A stretch of 64,000 nt of DNA from Halotia branconii CENA392 (GCF_029953635.1 NZ_CP124543.1:6232367-6296366); one strand, 5' to 3'. Shown: positions 44,149 to 52,946, counted from the stretch's first letter. Program-made: numbers and translations. Notes: a model not told the origin generated them from the sequence alone.

Positions 44149-45405
44149 TTAAATTTCAACATGAACTGGAAACACACCCAAAGCAATCAACCGCGCTGGG
44201 AAATCGCGCAAAATGGGCAAACGCAATAAAACAGGTGTTTGAAAGGTACGATTTGATTGCAGAACCGGAGCAAAAATCTGTTTTTGAATAAAAGTCTGAA
44301 ATGCTTGAATAATTCGTGTCGGTAACTCCCGTTGACGCTGGACTTTTGCTAAATCACTCAGTTGCACATATCGGTTTTTCAGCGACTTACTCAAGACATT
44401 CGCCGCTACTACAGCATCTTGAATGGCGTAATTAATGCCGACTCCCCCCACTGGAGACATGATATGAGCTGCATCACCAATAAGTAACAGTCCTGGACGA
44501 TACCAGCGCTGAACACGGCTGGATTCTACTGAAAGAAAGGCTATCTGCGACCAATCTTGTAAATTTTCGATGCGTTCGCTTAGTTCTGAAACAACTTCCA
44601 CAATAGATTTTTTTAATTCCTCCAAACCAGCAGCCCGTAATTTTTGATAGCCACCTTTGGGAATAACGTAGGCAATTTGCCATTCGTCACCACGGTCAAG
44701 CATGGCGACAATGTGTCCAGGAGCAAAGCGTCCCATTCCTCCTTCAAATTCTTCTGGGTTTCTGGGTAGGCGAAACCAGAGAATATCCATCGGCGGCGAA
44801 GTTTCAACAGACTCAAAATCACCCAGTAGTCTTAACCTTGAGTGGCGACCATCTGCGCCTACTGTGAGTATTGCCCGAACTTCCTGCCAACCACCGCCGC
44901 CTCGATAACGCACACCTTGAGTTACACCATTTTCAATAATTAATTCTTGGACATTTGCACCCATTACCAGTTGAAAATGAGGGTATTTTTGCGCTTCTTG
45001 GGTGATAAACTCCAAAAATTTCACTTGGGGAAGCATCGTAATGTAAGGATATGGTGTTTTCAGATGACTAAAATCTGCTAGTGTTACCGTATCTTCAGGA
45101 GTTTTAACTTTAACTTGGCGCATCTTTGCATGAGGTAATTGTAGCAAGCGATCGCTTAAACCCAATTCCTCCATAATCTGCATCACCGATGGGTGAATTG
45201 TATCTCCCCGAAAGTCGCGGTCAAAGTCTTTGTGTGCTTCCAATAGCATGACAGGAATACCTTGACGTGCCAACAGCAGCGCCAAGACGGCTCCTGCTGG
45301 GCCACCACCGACAATGCAACAATCGGTAGTTTGTACGTCTACAATGTCATGAGCAGGATTAACGCTAGGCTCTTGGGAAGGATTCTCAGTTACATAGGTA
45401 GTCAT
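44149..45405 (-). CDS. FAD-dependent monooxygenase (UbiH/PHBH-like)
   Basis: 418 residues. The FAD-binding motif GGGPAGAVLALLLARQG lies near residue 33, the DG motif TVGADGRHSRLR is mid-protein, and the GD motif LLIGDAAHIMSPVGGVGINYAI is near residue 310. These define the class A flavoprotein hydroxylases that use NAD(P)H to hydroxylate aromatic or isoprenoid substrates. The C-terminal region ends in an amphipathic helix. The substrate is unknown; a quinone or secondary-metabolite role is possible. It is monocistronic and divergent from the MalK-type ATPase gene. Confidence 0.88.
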   Translation of the reverse strand: MTTYVTENPSQEPSVNPAHDIVDVQTTDCCIVGGGPAGAVLALLLARQGIPVMLLEAHKDFDRDFRGDTIHPSVMQIMEELGLSDRLLQLPHAKMRQVKVKTPEDTVTLADFSHLKTPYPYITMLPQVKFLEFITQEAQKYPHFQLVMGANVQELIIENGVTQGVRYRGGGGWQEVRAILTVGADGRHSRLRLLGDFESVETSPPMDILWFRLPRNPEEFEGGMGRFAPGHIVAMLDRGDEWQIAYVIPKGGYQKLRAAGLEELKKSIVEVVSELSERIENLQDWSQIAFLSVESSRVQRWYRPGLLLIGDAAHIMSPVGGVGINYAIQDAVVAANVLSKSLKNRYVQLSDLAKVQRQRELPTRIIQAFQTFIQKQIFAPVLQSNRTFQTPVLLRLPILRDFPARLIALGVFPVHVEI

Positions 45406-45566
45406 AACAATACCTAAATGACAGCCCTAACATTTAGGTTAATTCGCTTTTCATGCTTGAAACTGTTTTTTTACTTTTCGTATTCAGATGAAACGTGTAT
45501 CATGAGCGCTAATCTATAATTTATTTTTTGTCTCAAGCTAATGACCAACGACAATAATTAATAATC

Positions 45567-46907
45567 GTGGCACAAGTTATTTTAGAAAACGTTTATAAAA
45601 GTTTTCCCCCACGTAAAGGGGAACATATTACCTTACAAACCCAACTTCCAGCCAAATATGGGAATAACATTGATGTATCACCAGAGCGTGCAGAAAACAT
45701 TAATGTCCTGCGGCGGATTAACTTAACGATCGCCGATGGGGAATTTATGGTGTTGGTTGGCCCTTCTGGTTGTGGTAAAAGTACCCTGCTGCGGTTAATC
45801 GCTGGGTTAGAGACGATGACTGGCGGCAATATTTTGGTAGGCGATCGCTTAATTAATGATCTACCTCCCAAAGAACGAGATATTGCAATGGTATTTCAAA
45901 ATTACGCCCTGTATCCTCACATGACGGTGTATGATAACATTGCTTTTGGATTGCGTCGTCGGGGAAAAGAGAAAGCAGGGGGAGCAGCACTTCGGCTTCG
46001 CTCAGTGACCAGGGAGGCAGGGGAAGAAATTAGTTCTTCATCTTCCTATTTTCGGATGTGGGCTGAAAATGCATTTGTGGGAATGACGCGATCGCTTCCC
46101 AAAGGACTGCGTTATGTTTCTCCCAAAGAACGAGAGATACATCAACAAGTCAGGAATGTAGCTCATTTATTACAAATTGAAACTTTACTGAATCGCTTAC
46201 CCAAACAGCTTTCTGGAGGACAAAGGCAACGAGTGGCATTAGGACGAGCGATCGCCCGCAATCCGCAAGTATTTTTGATGGATGAACCGCTTTCTAACTT
46301 GGATGCCAAACTCCGGGCAGAAACCCGCGCCCAGATTGTCAAATTGCAACGCCAATTAGGGACAACAACAATTTACGTTACCCATGACCAAACAGAAGCC
46401 ATGACAATGGGCGATCGCATTGCCATTATGTCCGAAGGTCAAATTCAGCAAGTTGCCTCTCCATTAGAACTTTACAATCGTCCTGCTAATCGCTTTGTGG
46501 CAGAATTTATTGGCTCTCCGCCGATGAATTTTATACCTGTAAAATTTCATGCGCCGCTGTTAATTACCCATTCCCAATTTCGTCTCACTCTCTCAGAAAG
46601 TTGGGGAAGCGCCCTGCAAAAATATGATGGACAAACCCTCATTTTAGGTGTTCGCCCAGAACACTTAAATGTGAGTTTGCCCGCTACTAAAAATATACCA
46701 GTGCAAGTAGATTTAGTCGAGAACCTTGGTAATGATTCCTTTGTTGCCGTTAAACTGACTGAGCCGGAAAATATAGTTAATAATTTACAAGTGCGAGTAC
46801 CACCAGAAAGATTAGTAAGTATTGGTGAACAACTATGGTTATCATTGAACCAAGATAAAATTCACTTTTTTGACCCACAAACTAACTTAGCAATTTTCAG
46901 TCACTAG
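45567..46907 (+). CDS. MalK/UgpC-type sugar ABC transporter ATPase with in-frame insertion
   Basis: 446 residues, GTG start. Walker A is GPSGCGKST (residues 65-73), Q-loop MVFQNYALYPHMTV, signature LSGGQRQRVALGRA, Walker B VFLMDEPLSNLDAKLR and H-loop VTHDQTEAMT. The C-terminal TOBE/OB domain (LGVRPEHLNV) places it in the MalK/UgpC group energising sugar or glycerol-phosphate uptake. Two extra segments are seen: about 25 residues near the N terminus (20-45), and about 55 residues (133-188) between AFGLRR and EIHQQVRNVAHLLQI in the helical subdomain. Part of the latter is encoded by a dispersed repeat (see 45973-46029). Walker, signature and H-loop motifs are intact, so activity may survive. 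Confidence 0.9.
   Translation: MAQVILENVYKSFPPRKGEHITLQTQLPAKYGNNIDVSPERAENINVLRRINLTIADGEFMVLVGPSGCGKSTLLRLIAGLETMTGGNILVGDRLINDLPPKERDIAMVFQNYALYPHMTVYDNIAFGLRRRGKEKAGGAALRLRSVTREAGEEISSSSSYFRMWAENAFVGMTRSLPKGLRYVSPKEREIHQQVRNVAHLLQIETLLNRLPKQLSGGQRQRVALGRAIARNPQVFLMDEPLSNLDAKLRAETRAQIVKLQRQLGTTTIYVTHDQTEAMTMGDRIAIMSEGQIQQVASPLELYNRPANRFVAEFIGSPPMNFIPVKFHAPLLITHSQFRLTLSESWGSALQKYDGQTLILGVRPEHLNVSLPATKNIPVQVDLVENLGNDSFVAVKLTEPENIVNNLQVRVPPERLVSIGEQLWLSLNQDKIHFFDPQTNLAIFSH
45973..46029 (+). repeat. Dispersed repeat inserted in-frame in the ABC ATPase gene
   Basis: The sequence agcagggggagcagcact followed by tcggcttcgctcagtgacc and gggaggcagggg matches, in opposite orientation and with small gaps, the intergenic repeat near 2964-3040 (gcagcacttcggct, ctcagtgacc, ggaggcaggggg). 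It is read as AGGAALRLRSVTREAGEE and keeps the frame open. Confidence 0.65.
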
Positions 46908-46940
46908 ATACTACTTAGTACTTAAAATTTGCTTTTTTAT

Positions 46941-47272
46941 CTAATACAGTGTCAAAACTCCCAAACTAGGATTTTTGTCAAAAGCTTGGATATTTTCTAC
47001 ATGCGATCGCAAAATTTCTTCAATTTGTCTGGCTGAACAATTGCCATAACGAATCCAAATTACTTTCGGCGGAAATCCTCGCAAAATACTCAACTCATTA
47101 AAATCAGCATCTCTCGTTACAACAGTAAATTCATTTTGTCGGGCGTATTCCCAAACAGTTAGATCATCTGCTTGATCTAAGCTTATAAGAAAAAGATGCT
47201 GAGAGTTTGGGTACTATCAGCTAGTCGATCAATTAACCGAGGTGATAGGTTATGGTCAAATAATAACTTCAT
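46941..47272 (-). pseudogene. DUF5615 PIN-like toxin gene, frameshifted
   Basis: Starts MKLLFDHNLSPRLIDRLADS at 47272 and hits a stop 11 codons later. In the shifted frame from about 47211 the gene continues PNSQHLFLISLDQADDLTVW ... FTVVTRDADFNELSILRGFPP ... WIRYGNCSARQIEEIL to TAG at 46941. Loss of one base (in an agt-tac-cca context) explains the break. Intact DUF5615 proteins are putative PIN-like toxins paired with DUF433 antitoxins. The start overlaps the upstream DUF433 stop (ATGA). Confidence 0.75.
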
Positions 47273-47500
47273 GCTTGCATTGTCAGCATTTGCCGTTCTC
47301 GATCAGCCGCATAGCTGAGGCAAGCCAAAATATCCTCTTGCGTCAAATAAGGAAAGTCATTAAATACTTCCTCATAGGTCATCCCAGAAGCAAGATAAGA
47401 TAACTACATCATATACAGTAATTCGCATCCCACGAATACAAGGTTTACCACTTCGCTTTCCAGGTTCAATAGTAATAATGTTGTGATAATTTACAGCCAT
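47269..47500 (-). pseudogene. DUF433 antitoxin gene, frameshifted
   Basis: From ATG 47500 it reads MAVNYHNIITIEPGKRSGKP then CIRGMRITVYDV and shifts near 47405. The other frame continues YLASGMTYEEVFNDFPYLTQ, EDILACLSYAADRERQMLTM, ending TGA at 47269. The pattern GKPCIRGMRI.V.DV..YLA.GM..EE....FP.L..EDI.A.L.YA is the DUF433 family. Upstream partner of the broken DUF5615 gene. It begins directly after the stop of the broken HicB gene. Confidence 0.75.
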
Positions 47501-47737
47501 TTATCTTTTAATGAGAAACTTAAACCGATGATTGCCATAAGTGATATGTTCAACCAAATGTTTTTCAGGGTCAAGTTCTTCCCGTTGTCTAGCAACTTCC
47601 AACCAACCTCGAATCGCATCTTGCAGCATTTCTAATAGATGTTCGTAGCTGTTTCCTCAAGTGTGACATCCTGGCAAAGCTGGTACAGAACCACACCATA
47701 CATCGTCTTCTTGCCAGATAACTGCTTTAATTTTCAT
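47501..47737 (-). pseudogene. HicB-family antitoxin gene with a nonsense codon
   Basis: From ATG 47737 the frame reads MKIKAVIWQEDDVWCGSVPA then LPGCHT, then TGA, then GNSYEHLLEMLQDAIRGWLE and onwards to TAA 47501. HicB proteins normally have a coding residue at this position (for example CHTWGDS), so a TGG-to-TGA change is likely. No HicA toxin gene is beside it. It may produce only a truncated peptide. Confidence 0.7.
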
Positions 47738-47905
47738 TGCTAATCATCTCTACAAGATTGCGATTAGTATTTTAACGTTAAGTAGACCGCGATCGCCTGT
47801 CTGTCGCACCGAGGTTTTAAGGGAAGATAAAGGCGATCGCAAAATTAATAGAGTTGCCAACTGTATCATAGAGTTAAATGAAATTACTTGATATTCAAAG
47901 ATTGA

Positions 47906-48139
47906 ATGAACTCAAGGGCTAATTTGTTGATTCGTATTACTCAAACACCTGGTCAATGTGGTGGCCGTCCTTGTATTCGAGGCATGAGGATTCGTGTGAG
48001 TGATATTTTAGAAATGCTGGCTGAGAATGTCAGCTTTTCTGAGATTTTAGAAGATTTTCCCGATCTTGAGTTTGAAGATATCCAAGCCTGTCTATTGTTT
48101 GCAGCGCGGCGAACAGACTTTCCTCGACTGACAGCATGA
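47906..48139 (+). CDS. DUF433 antitoxin-like protein (intact)
   Basis: 77 residues. ITQTPGQCGGRPCIRGMRIR then VSDILEMLAENVSFSEILED and FPDLEFEDIQACLLFAARR give the complete DUF433 helix-turn-helix pattern. Its stop overlaps the start of a DUF5615-type toxin remnant (ATGA at 48136-48139), the usual antitoxin-toxin arrangement. With the toxin truncated it is an orphan antitoxin, possibly still acting as repressor or anti-addiction protein. Confidence 0.82.
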   Translation: MNSRANLLIRITQTPGQCGGRPCIRGMRIRVSDILEMLAENVSFSEILEDFPDLEFEDIQACLLFAARRTDFPRLTA

Positions 48140-48180
48140 AAATTTGGATTGATGCTCAGTTGCCTCCTACATTATCTAGG
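48136..48180 (+). pseudogene. DUF5615 toxin gene, N-terminal stub
   Basis: ATG 48136 reads MKIWIDAQLPPTLSR, the recognisable N terminus of DUF5615 PIN-like proteins (with the first acidic Asp). After about 15 residues the sequence no longer fits the family and stops soon after. The rest of the gene has been deleted or replaced. Translationally coupled to the intact DUF433 antitoxin. Confidence 0.6.
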
Positions 48181-48252
48181 CGAATTGTAATTCGAGTTTT
48201 GCCTGTTGGTGTTGGTTCAATTGCTCCTTGCTTACCGTTGCTAAAATCATAC

Positions 48253-48534
48253 TCAGTTTCCATTCTTTATTTCAGAGGTTGAGTAAGCTTTGTGTGCTTC
48301 TGCATAAATCTTTAATGCGACAGCCATCTGTTGTTCAGCAATATCTCCCTGTGACTGTAACCAAGCAAAAGTTTCAGGATCTATCTGAACTGTAATTTTT
48401 ACACTTGACTTAGGCATTCGCAATTGTGCTTTCGCAAAAAATTCATCTGATAATGGTGGAATATCTGAGCTATCGATATCTTCATCGCTCATAGCATCGA
48501 TTCTATCCCAATCGGTTCTTGAGGTATTGTTCAT
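48253..48534 (-). CDS. brnA: BrnA-type antitoxin
   Basis: 93 residues from the chosen start MNNTSRTDWDRIDAMSDEDI. Typical BrnA layout: an acidic N terminus binding the toxin, PPLSDEFFAKAQLRMPK, then a ribbon-helix-helix DNA-binding part (VKITVQIDPETFAWLQSQGD). The upstream extension to 48612 overlaps brnT coding sequence and is rejected. It overlaps the 3' end of brnT by 32 bases, as expected for brnTA. BrnA neutralises BrnT and autoregulates the operon. The gene is intact although its toxin partner is broken. Confidence 0.8.
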   Translation of the reverse strand: MNNTSRTDWDRIDAMSDEDIDSSDIPPLSDEFFAKAQLRMPKSSVKITVQIDPETFAWLQSQGDIAEQQMAVALKIYAEAHKAYSTSEIKNGN

Positions 48535-48827
48535 AGCGTTTTCGTTCGTAAGATAGTGCTTTTCGCAATGAGACGAGCCGAACTTTTTCTTCATCAGGCT
48601 CGGTGTAAACAACTACAACGATTCGTCCATCAAGTAATCCAATGCCAATATACCTATCTTCACCATAATCCTCTTGCTCATCAAGATTTATGAGCATTAC
48701 CATAATCCTCTTGCTCATCAAGATTTATGAGCATTGGTAAATTAAAGATACGAGAAGCGTCAGCAAAGTCAAAACCATGCTTTGTTATGTTGCTTTGGTT
48801 TTTACGCTCATCCCACTCAAATTGCAT
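48503..48827 (-). pseudogene. brnT: BrnT-type toxin gene disrupted by a 37-bp tandem duplication
   Basis: ATG 48827 gives MQFEWDERKNQSNITKHGFD then FADASRIFNLPMLINLDEQE, the classic BrnT start. The frame is then lost. A 37-bp direct duplication (48662-48698 and 48699-48735, starting accataatcctcttgctcat) shifts the frame. With one copy removed the gene continues EDRYIGIGLLDGRIVVVVYT, RLVSLRKALSYERKRYEQYL to 48503. BrnT is a ribosome-independent RNase toxin. This version would give only a truncated peptide. Confidence 0.8.
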
Positions 48828-48880
48828 GAATACAATAGTAAATTAATTAACCTGCATTCATGGGCAATTGATTTGATGCA

Positions 48881-49159
48881 TCAAAAATCTTCATCATCAA
48901 CAAAAAACTCGGCATCATCTTCAAATCGAGAATTACTCCGCCGAGAACCAGCTAAACTCCATAGCGGTTGTAATACAGCCATGCCAATCAACCCAATACC
49001 AGCACTAAAAGCCAACACTAAACCCACTGGTATTTGAATTGATTGGAATGTTAAAAATTTTAACGATACTGGTGTAGCATTTTGAACTGAAATAATTGCG
49101 ATCGCCACTACCCAAATTGCTATTACTAAAGATGTCAAAAAAGGAGCTAAGGTTTTCAT
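48881..49159 (-). CDS. LapA-domain (DUF1049) membrane protein
   Basis: 92 residues with two membrane helices (about 8-28 and 42-65). The DUF1049 core is SVQNATPVSLKFLTFQSIQI followed by PVGLVLAFSAGIG. The C-terminal tail is acidic (EDDAEFFVDDEDF). LapA in E. coli takes part in lipopolysaccharide assembly control; cyanobacterial members are uncharacterised. It stands alone with its own promoter region. Confidence 0.85.
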   Translation of the reverse strand: MKTLAPFLTSLVIAIWVVAIAIISVQNATPVSLKFLTFQSIQIPVGLVLAFSAGIGLIGMAVLQPLWSLAGSRRSNSRFEDDAEFFVDDEDF

Positions 49160-49258
49160 ACTTTGATCAAAGTTAAATATTAATAAGTTAAGAATTGTTA
49201 ACTTATTAAGCTACTACTATTTCTAGCTTAACAATCACTTTTGAGTAACTTTGGTGAG

Positions 49259-49746
49259 TTAATTTGCACGTAAACGCGTACCTATTGAACCTAATGGGCT
49301 ACGACTGGGCAATTCATTTAATGTACTTTTAATATTTGCCACAATAGTATCAGTAATCTCTGGAGTGGCAGAATCTGCATAATCAGAGATATATTTAATC
49401 CCACAGTTAGGAGTTGGATTATGGCTGGCAGTTAACATCAATGCCTTAGCAAAACTTAGGTAACTGGCGTTGTAGGCAATAACTGATATGGGAAAATCCC
49501 CATCAGTAATTCTTGCATTTCCTCCTCAGTCTGCTAAAACTTGAGCCGTTGTATGGTCAAACTAGTCAGCTAAAAAGCGAGTATCGTAGGCAATAAGAAC
49601 TGGTCTATCTTTTGTGTAGGCTGTTTCCAAGTAACTTGCGATCGCTATTGTTATTTTCCATACATCAGGAAAAGCAATAATCCCTCTTTGCCCGTCAAAG
49701 CCAAACTTATTTTGCTGGAATTGCCACTAGCACTTATTTTTGTCAC
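49259..49746 (-). pseudogene. Phosphohexomutase (PGM/PMM) N-terminal pseudogene
   Basis: The minus strand reads KFGFDGQRGIIAFPDVWKIT, then YLETAYTKDRPVLIAYDTRF, LAD-stop-FDHTTAQVLAD-stop-GG, and on to ALMLTASHNPTPNCGIKYIS and a stop at 49259. The FGxDGxRG and TASHNP (phospho-Ser) motifs identify domain I of alpha-D-phosphohexomutases. Two in-frame stops, a probable -1 shift near the start (around 49707) and loss of domains II-IV show that it is dead. It probably came from a duplicated or former gene. Confidence 0.8.
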
Positions 49747-49820
49747 TTTCTTGCAATGCTATTAGGAAGTTCCCGCAAAGCGATTATCTCAACTGTGACT
49801 TCCCTTACAGCTATTTAGCA

Positions 49821-50672
49821 ATGTCAACCCCTGATCGACCTTTTGCCAGTTATCACCTTTGGTCTTTAGTTGCCCCAGCTAGAGGGCAAGAACGCTGGCA
49901 TTGCCAGATGAGACGGGGGTTTATCAAAGCGCGTCAACATGAACCACAAGTTAAAGCACTATTAGGACAAGCGACTGCACCTCAGCGCATTGGCATACTC
50001 GCTCAAAAAGGCGTTTACGAATTTCATCATCATAGACATCTCCTGCACCAATCAGATGGGGTAGAACAAGTTGCCCAACTACTGAAATTAAGTAAATCTA
50101 CTGAACAAGTGCAACAGCGTGTGCTACAAATTCTGCAAAAGTATCACGATGATCCTTTGCTGTTGGATAAAAATATTGTCCAATTAACTCCGGGTGATGA
50201 AGGCTTCCCCAAACCAATTTTAGTGGAACAAGAAGATTATTGTTTCCGCTTGTATGCAGCTATGGACTGTGTTTTTATTGAAAGCGATCGCACTTTGCAT
50301 ATTTTAGATTTTAAGACTGGTAAATCCGCTTTTGACCAAAGACAGGCATTAGTTTATTTACTGGCAGCTCGTTATCTTTATCCTGGGCGTAAAGCTGTCG
50401 CATCCTTTTATAATTTAGAACTGTGTAAAAAATCGGATTTGATTAGCATCAACAATGGCGAATTAGAATCTTTAAAATTTGAGTTGGCTAATATTGCCCA
50501 TAAACACCAGCACGATTTGCAAAAATATCAAGAGAAAACTAGTAACTTTAGCAAGATTTTTCCACCTAATCCCGGAAATCACTGTCGTTTTTGTCCATTT
50601 CAATCAATTTGTGATTTTTCTCATCAGCCAACTCAATCGTACCCAATGCCAAGTTTAAGAACTAATGTTTAA
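49821..50672 (+). CDS. PD-(D/E)XK nuclease, Cas4/RecB-like
   Basis: 283 residues from ATG 49821; an upstream in-frame TTG at 49740 would add 27 residues and overlap the pseudogene. The nuclease core shows AMDCVFIESDRTLHILDFKTGKS, with the Asp and the D-x-K pair, and then a QALVYLLAARYLY helix. A C-terminal Cys group (HCRFCPFQSICDF) fits an Fe-S-stabilised Cas4/RecB fold. Such enzymes trim DNA ends in repair. No cas genes or CRISPR array lie nearby, so a solitary repair role is more likely than CRISPR adaptation. Confidence 0.78.
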   Translation: MSTPDRPFASYHLWSLVAPARGQERWHCQMRRGFIKARQHEPQVKALLGQATAPQRIGILAQKGVYEFHHHRHLLHQSDGVEQVAQLLKLSKSTEQVQQRVLQILQKYHDDPLLLDKNIVQLTPGDEGFPKPILVEQEDYCFRLYAAMDCVFIESDRTLHILDFKTGKSAFDQRQALVYLLAARYLYPGRKAVASFYNLELCKKSDLISINNGELESLKFELANIAHKHQHDLQKYQEKTSNFSKIFPPNPGNHCRFCPFQSICDFSHQPTQSYPMPSLRTNV

Positions 50673-50719
50673 AGAATGGGGCATTGGGCATGGGGTATGG
50701 GGCATGGGGAATGAACAGT

Positions 50720-52390
50720 TTAAAAAGGTGGCAATTCTTTGAGAATCGTAAACCGGATATGATTAATTGCTAAGTCTCCTAGGGGAATATTTTCTTTGGT
50801 AAGCCTTGTACCTTGACTTGTTAAGGTTTCAAAAGATATGCCTTTACCGATTTCAATGTGATACCAGCATAAGCCCATAAAAAAGCGCGTAGGATATGGG
50901 CCATCATTACCCACATCATCTGGGTTTGATTCCATTGGCAACCAACCAAAACCAGGGATGTAGAACTCTAACCACACATGATTAAAGTCTGGTTGTAAAG
51001 GTACATTTTGCTGTTCGCCATTGGGAGGACATTTATATCTACCTACGGTGCGGCAGGGAATGTTATTTAAACGACATAAAGCTAGTAAAACACCTACATA
51101 CTCTCCACAAGAGCCAATACCTCGTTCTAAGACGATATCTGGGGTGTCAATATGGGGTTTGATACCATAAGATAACTCATCATAAACGTAGTTGCGGATA
51201 CTATACATTTTCCGCAGTAAATTCGTCTCTGAACCAATTGCATCCTCGGCAGCACGACGAACAATGGTAGTGTCCATTGCTAAATCATCATCATCTATCA
51301 AATAGCGTTTTTCAAATTCTGGTGATTGTTCGGGAATATCTTCTACATCTCTGGGTGTGATGCGATACTTGATGCCTCTAACTTCTAATAAAGCTTTCCA
51401 GCCAAATATATGCCGTTCGCCTGGAGTCAGGGCATCAAATTTAAATACTGCTACTTTTTGCCCATCTATTACTTCTTCGCTAAACGGTATACCTATGGGT
51501 TCAATATGTTTGAGCTTTTGACGCTCAGTTTCTGATGGCAAGGCGATACGCCATTCTACATCCGGTAAATATACCTCTTCTAAGGGGGCAATTTCTTCGG
51601 CGTAAGACATTTCAATTAGATAGCCGTTAGAAAGAGCGTAGTGTTTATCTGGCTGGTAATGATAATACAGGGGATGAATAAAAGTGCGATCGCGATATGT
51701 TAACTCATGATTGGGGTCAGCATTGGGATTATCCCGGATATACGGCTCCTCAGATGAGTAGGCAACATAAAGGTTTTCTGCGCCTGTCTCAGCATTTTTA
51801 TGTAAAGCAATGCCTGTTGGAGATGCAAACGGGGTGAGGACGCTAAAATTAATTTCTCCAGTTGCCCTGTCTACAGAATAAACTGTTTGTTCTGTGCGAT
51901 CGCAAACCCAAAGAACTTCTTGACTTACTACCAAATTTTCTACGCCTACCCCTGGTGCATAAAACTTAGTAATTTCTTTACGCGTATTGCGGTCATAAAC
52001 TAGAATATAGCCCAGCTTTTGACAGCTAATATATACTGTCGATTCCCAAACGGCAACTCCATCAGCAGCATAAGGCAAGGTGGTAAAATGCTCTAGCCCT
52101 AAAGAGGTGAGCTTGGATAAATAAATACTATTTTCACGAGTCACCCACAGGGTATCTTCCCACACTGCTAAACCAGTGACATCACTAAATTCTCTAACTT
52201 GGTGAGGATTAAGAATTTTGCTGTTGTCAGAGGTAGGGTCAATCTCTAAGAGATGCCCTTTGATACTATCAATTGCAATCAGCGTATCTTTGATAAAAGC
52301 AATGCCACTTAGGGTAGCAGCGGTAAGCGGTCGAATTGTCCTTTGCCCAAACATCTGGCTAGCAGTCAAACTAGGGAGTGCAAAACTCAT
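50720..52390 (-). CDS. Beta-propeller / transglutaminase-like fusion protein
   Basis: 556 residues. The N-terminal half has repeated beta-propeller-like blades (VTGLAVWEDTLWVTRENSIY; AVWESTVYISCQKLGYILVY; VSQEVLWVCDRTEQTVYSVD). After a beta-sandwich region (EEVIDGQKVAVFKFDALTPG), the C-terminal transglutaminase-like domain has the triad Cys in RGIGSCGEYVGVL, His in DFNHVWLEFYIPGFGW and Asp in MESNPDD. No signal peptide is seen. The core domain usually acts as a protease or amidase in bacteria. The natural substrate is unknown and the propeller may recognise it. Confidence 0.85.
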   Translation of the reverse strand: MSFALPSLTASQMFGQRTIRPLTAATLSGIAFIKDTLIAIDSIKGHLLEIDPTSDNSKILNPHQVREFSDVTGLAVWEDTLWVTRENSIYLSKLTSLGLEHFTTLPYAADGVAVWESTVYISCQKLGYILVYDRNTRKEITKFYAPGVGVENLVVSQEVLWVCDRTEQTVYSVDRATGEINFSVLTPFASPTGIALHKNAETGAENLYVAYSSEEPYIRDNPNADPNHELTYRDRTFIHPLYYHYQPDKHYALSNGYLIEMSYAEEIAPLEEVYLPDVEWRIALPSETERQKLKHIEPIGIPFSEEVIDGQKVAVFKFDALTPGERHIFGWKALLEVRGIKYRITPRDVEDIPEQSPEFEKRYLIDDDDLAMDTTIVRRAAEDAIGSETNLLRKMYSIRNYVYDELSYGIKPHIDTPDIVLERGIGSCGEYVGVLLALCRLNNIPCRTVGRYKCPPNGEQQNVPLQPDFNHVWLEFYIPGFGWLPMESNPDDVGNDGPYPTRFFMGLCWYHIEIGKGISFETLTSQGTRLTKENIPLGDLAINHIRFTILKELPPF

Positions 52391-52946
52391 ATTAAGCTTA
52401 TTTGTTCAATGGTTTAGCACCCCATAGGATTAATTTACGCTACGCTGGTCAGTTGTCAGTGGTCAGTGGTCAGTTGTTTTTGATCTGGTTTAATATCCCC
52501 AAGGCGCAGCGGCGTGATTTTAAAACATCTTCTTAAAAAGTTCTGCGCCTGAAGTTGCTCCTCTGGGGTAGAAACGCTAAATCCTCCACTTGGGAAGACC
52601 CCATCGCTTTTAGCATCTCCCCTTGGGAGAAGACTGCACTTTTCGCTTTACTACTAACGACTGACCATTGATATATCAGTACAGTGTATTGAGAAAAACT
52701 ATTTTATCAGAAATAATACTCACCAACTAAACAAGAAAATAGTTGTAATTATCAAGAATCACATTTACACTTGTACAGTTTAACAGTGAACAGCGATGTA
52801 TTTATCTTGGGTTGAAGTCTTCGACTGAATCAGTAAACAGTGATAACTGATTTAACCATCAGTCTATTGTAACTTTAGTTGATGTTTTTCCAGTCATCAC
52901 TAAATTATGATCGAATTTTGTAACTATCTTCCTGTAACCTAACACG
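52391..52946. repeat. Intergenic region with TCAGT repeats
   Basis: Contains tandem gtcagt units (ttgtcagtggtcagtggtcagttg, about 52451-52475). A gataactgatttaaccatc word (about 52840-52860) recurs at about 55882-55900 beyond the downstream ATPase gene, so the ATPase gene is flanked by copies of the same repeat. The ATPase promoter should be in the last 100 bases. No gene was seen. Confidence 0.5.

Noticed and set aside
49740..50672. CRISPR-associated role for the Cas4-like nuclease
   Set aside because: No repeat-spacer array or cas gene is present anywhere in the window.
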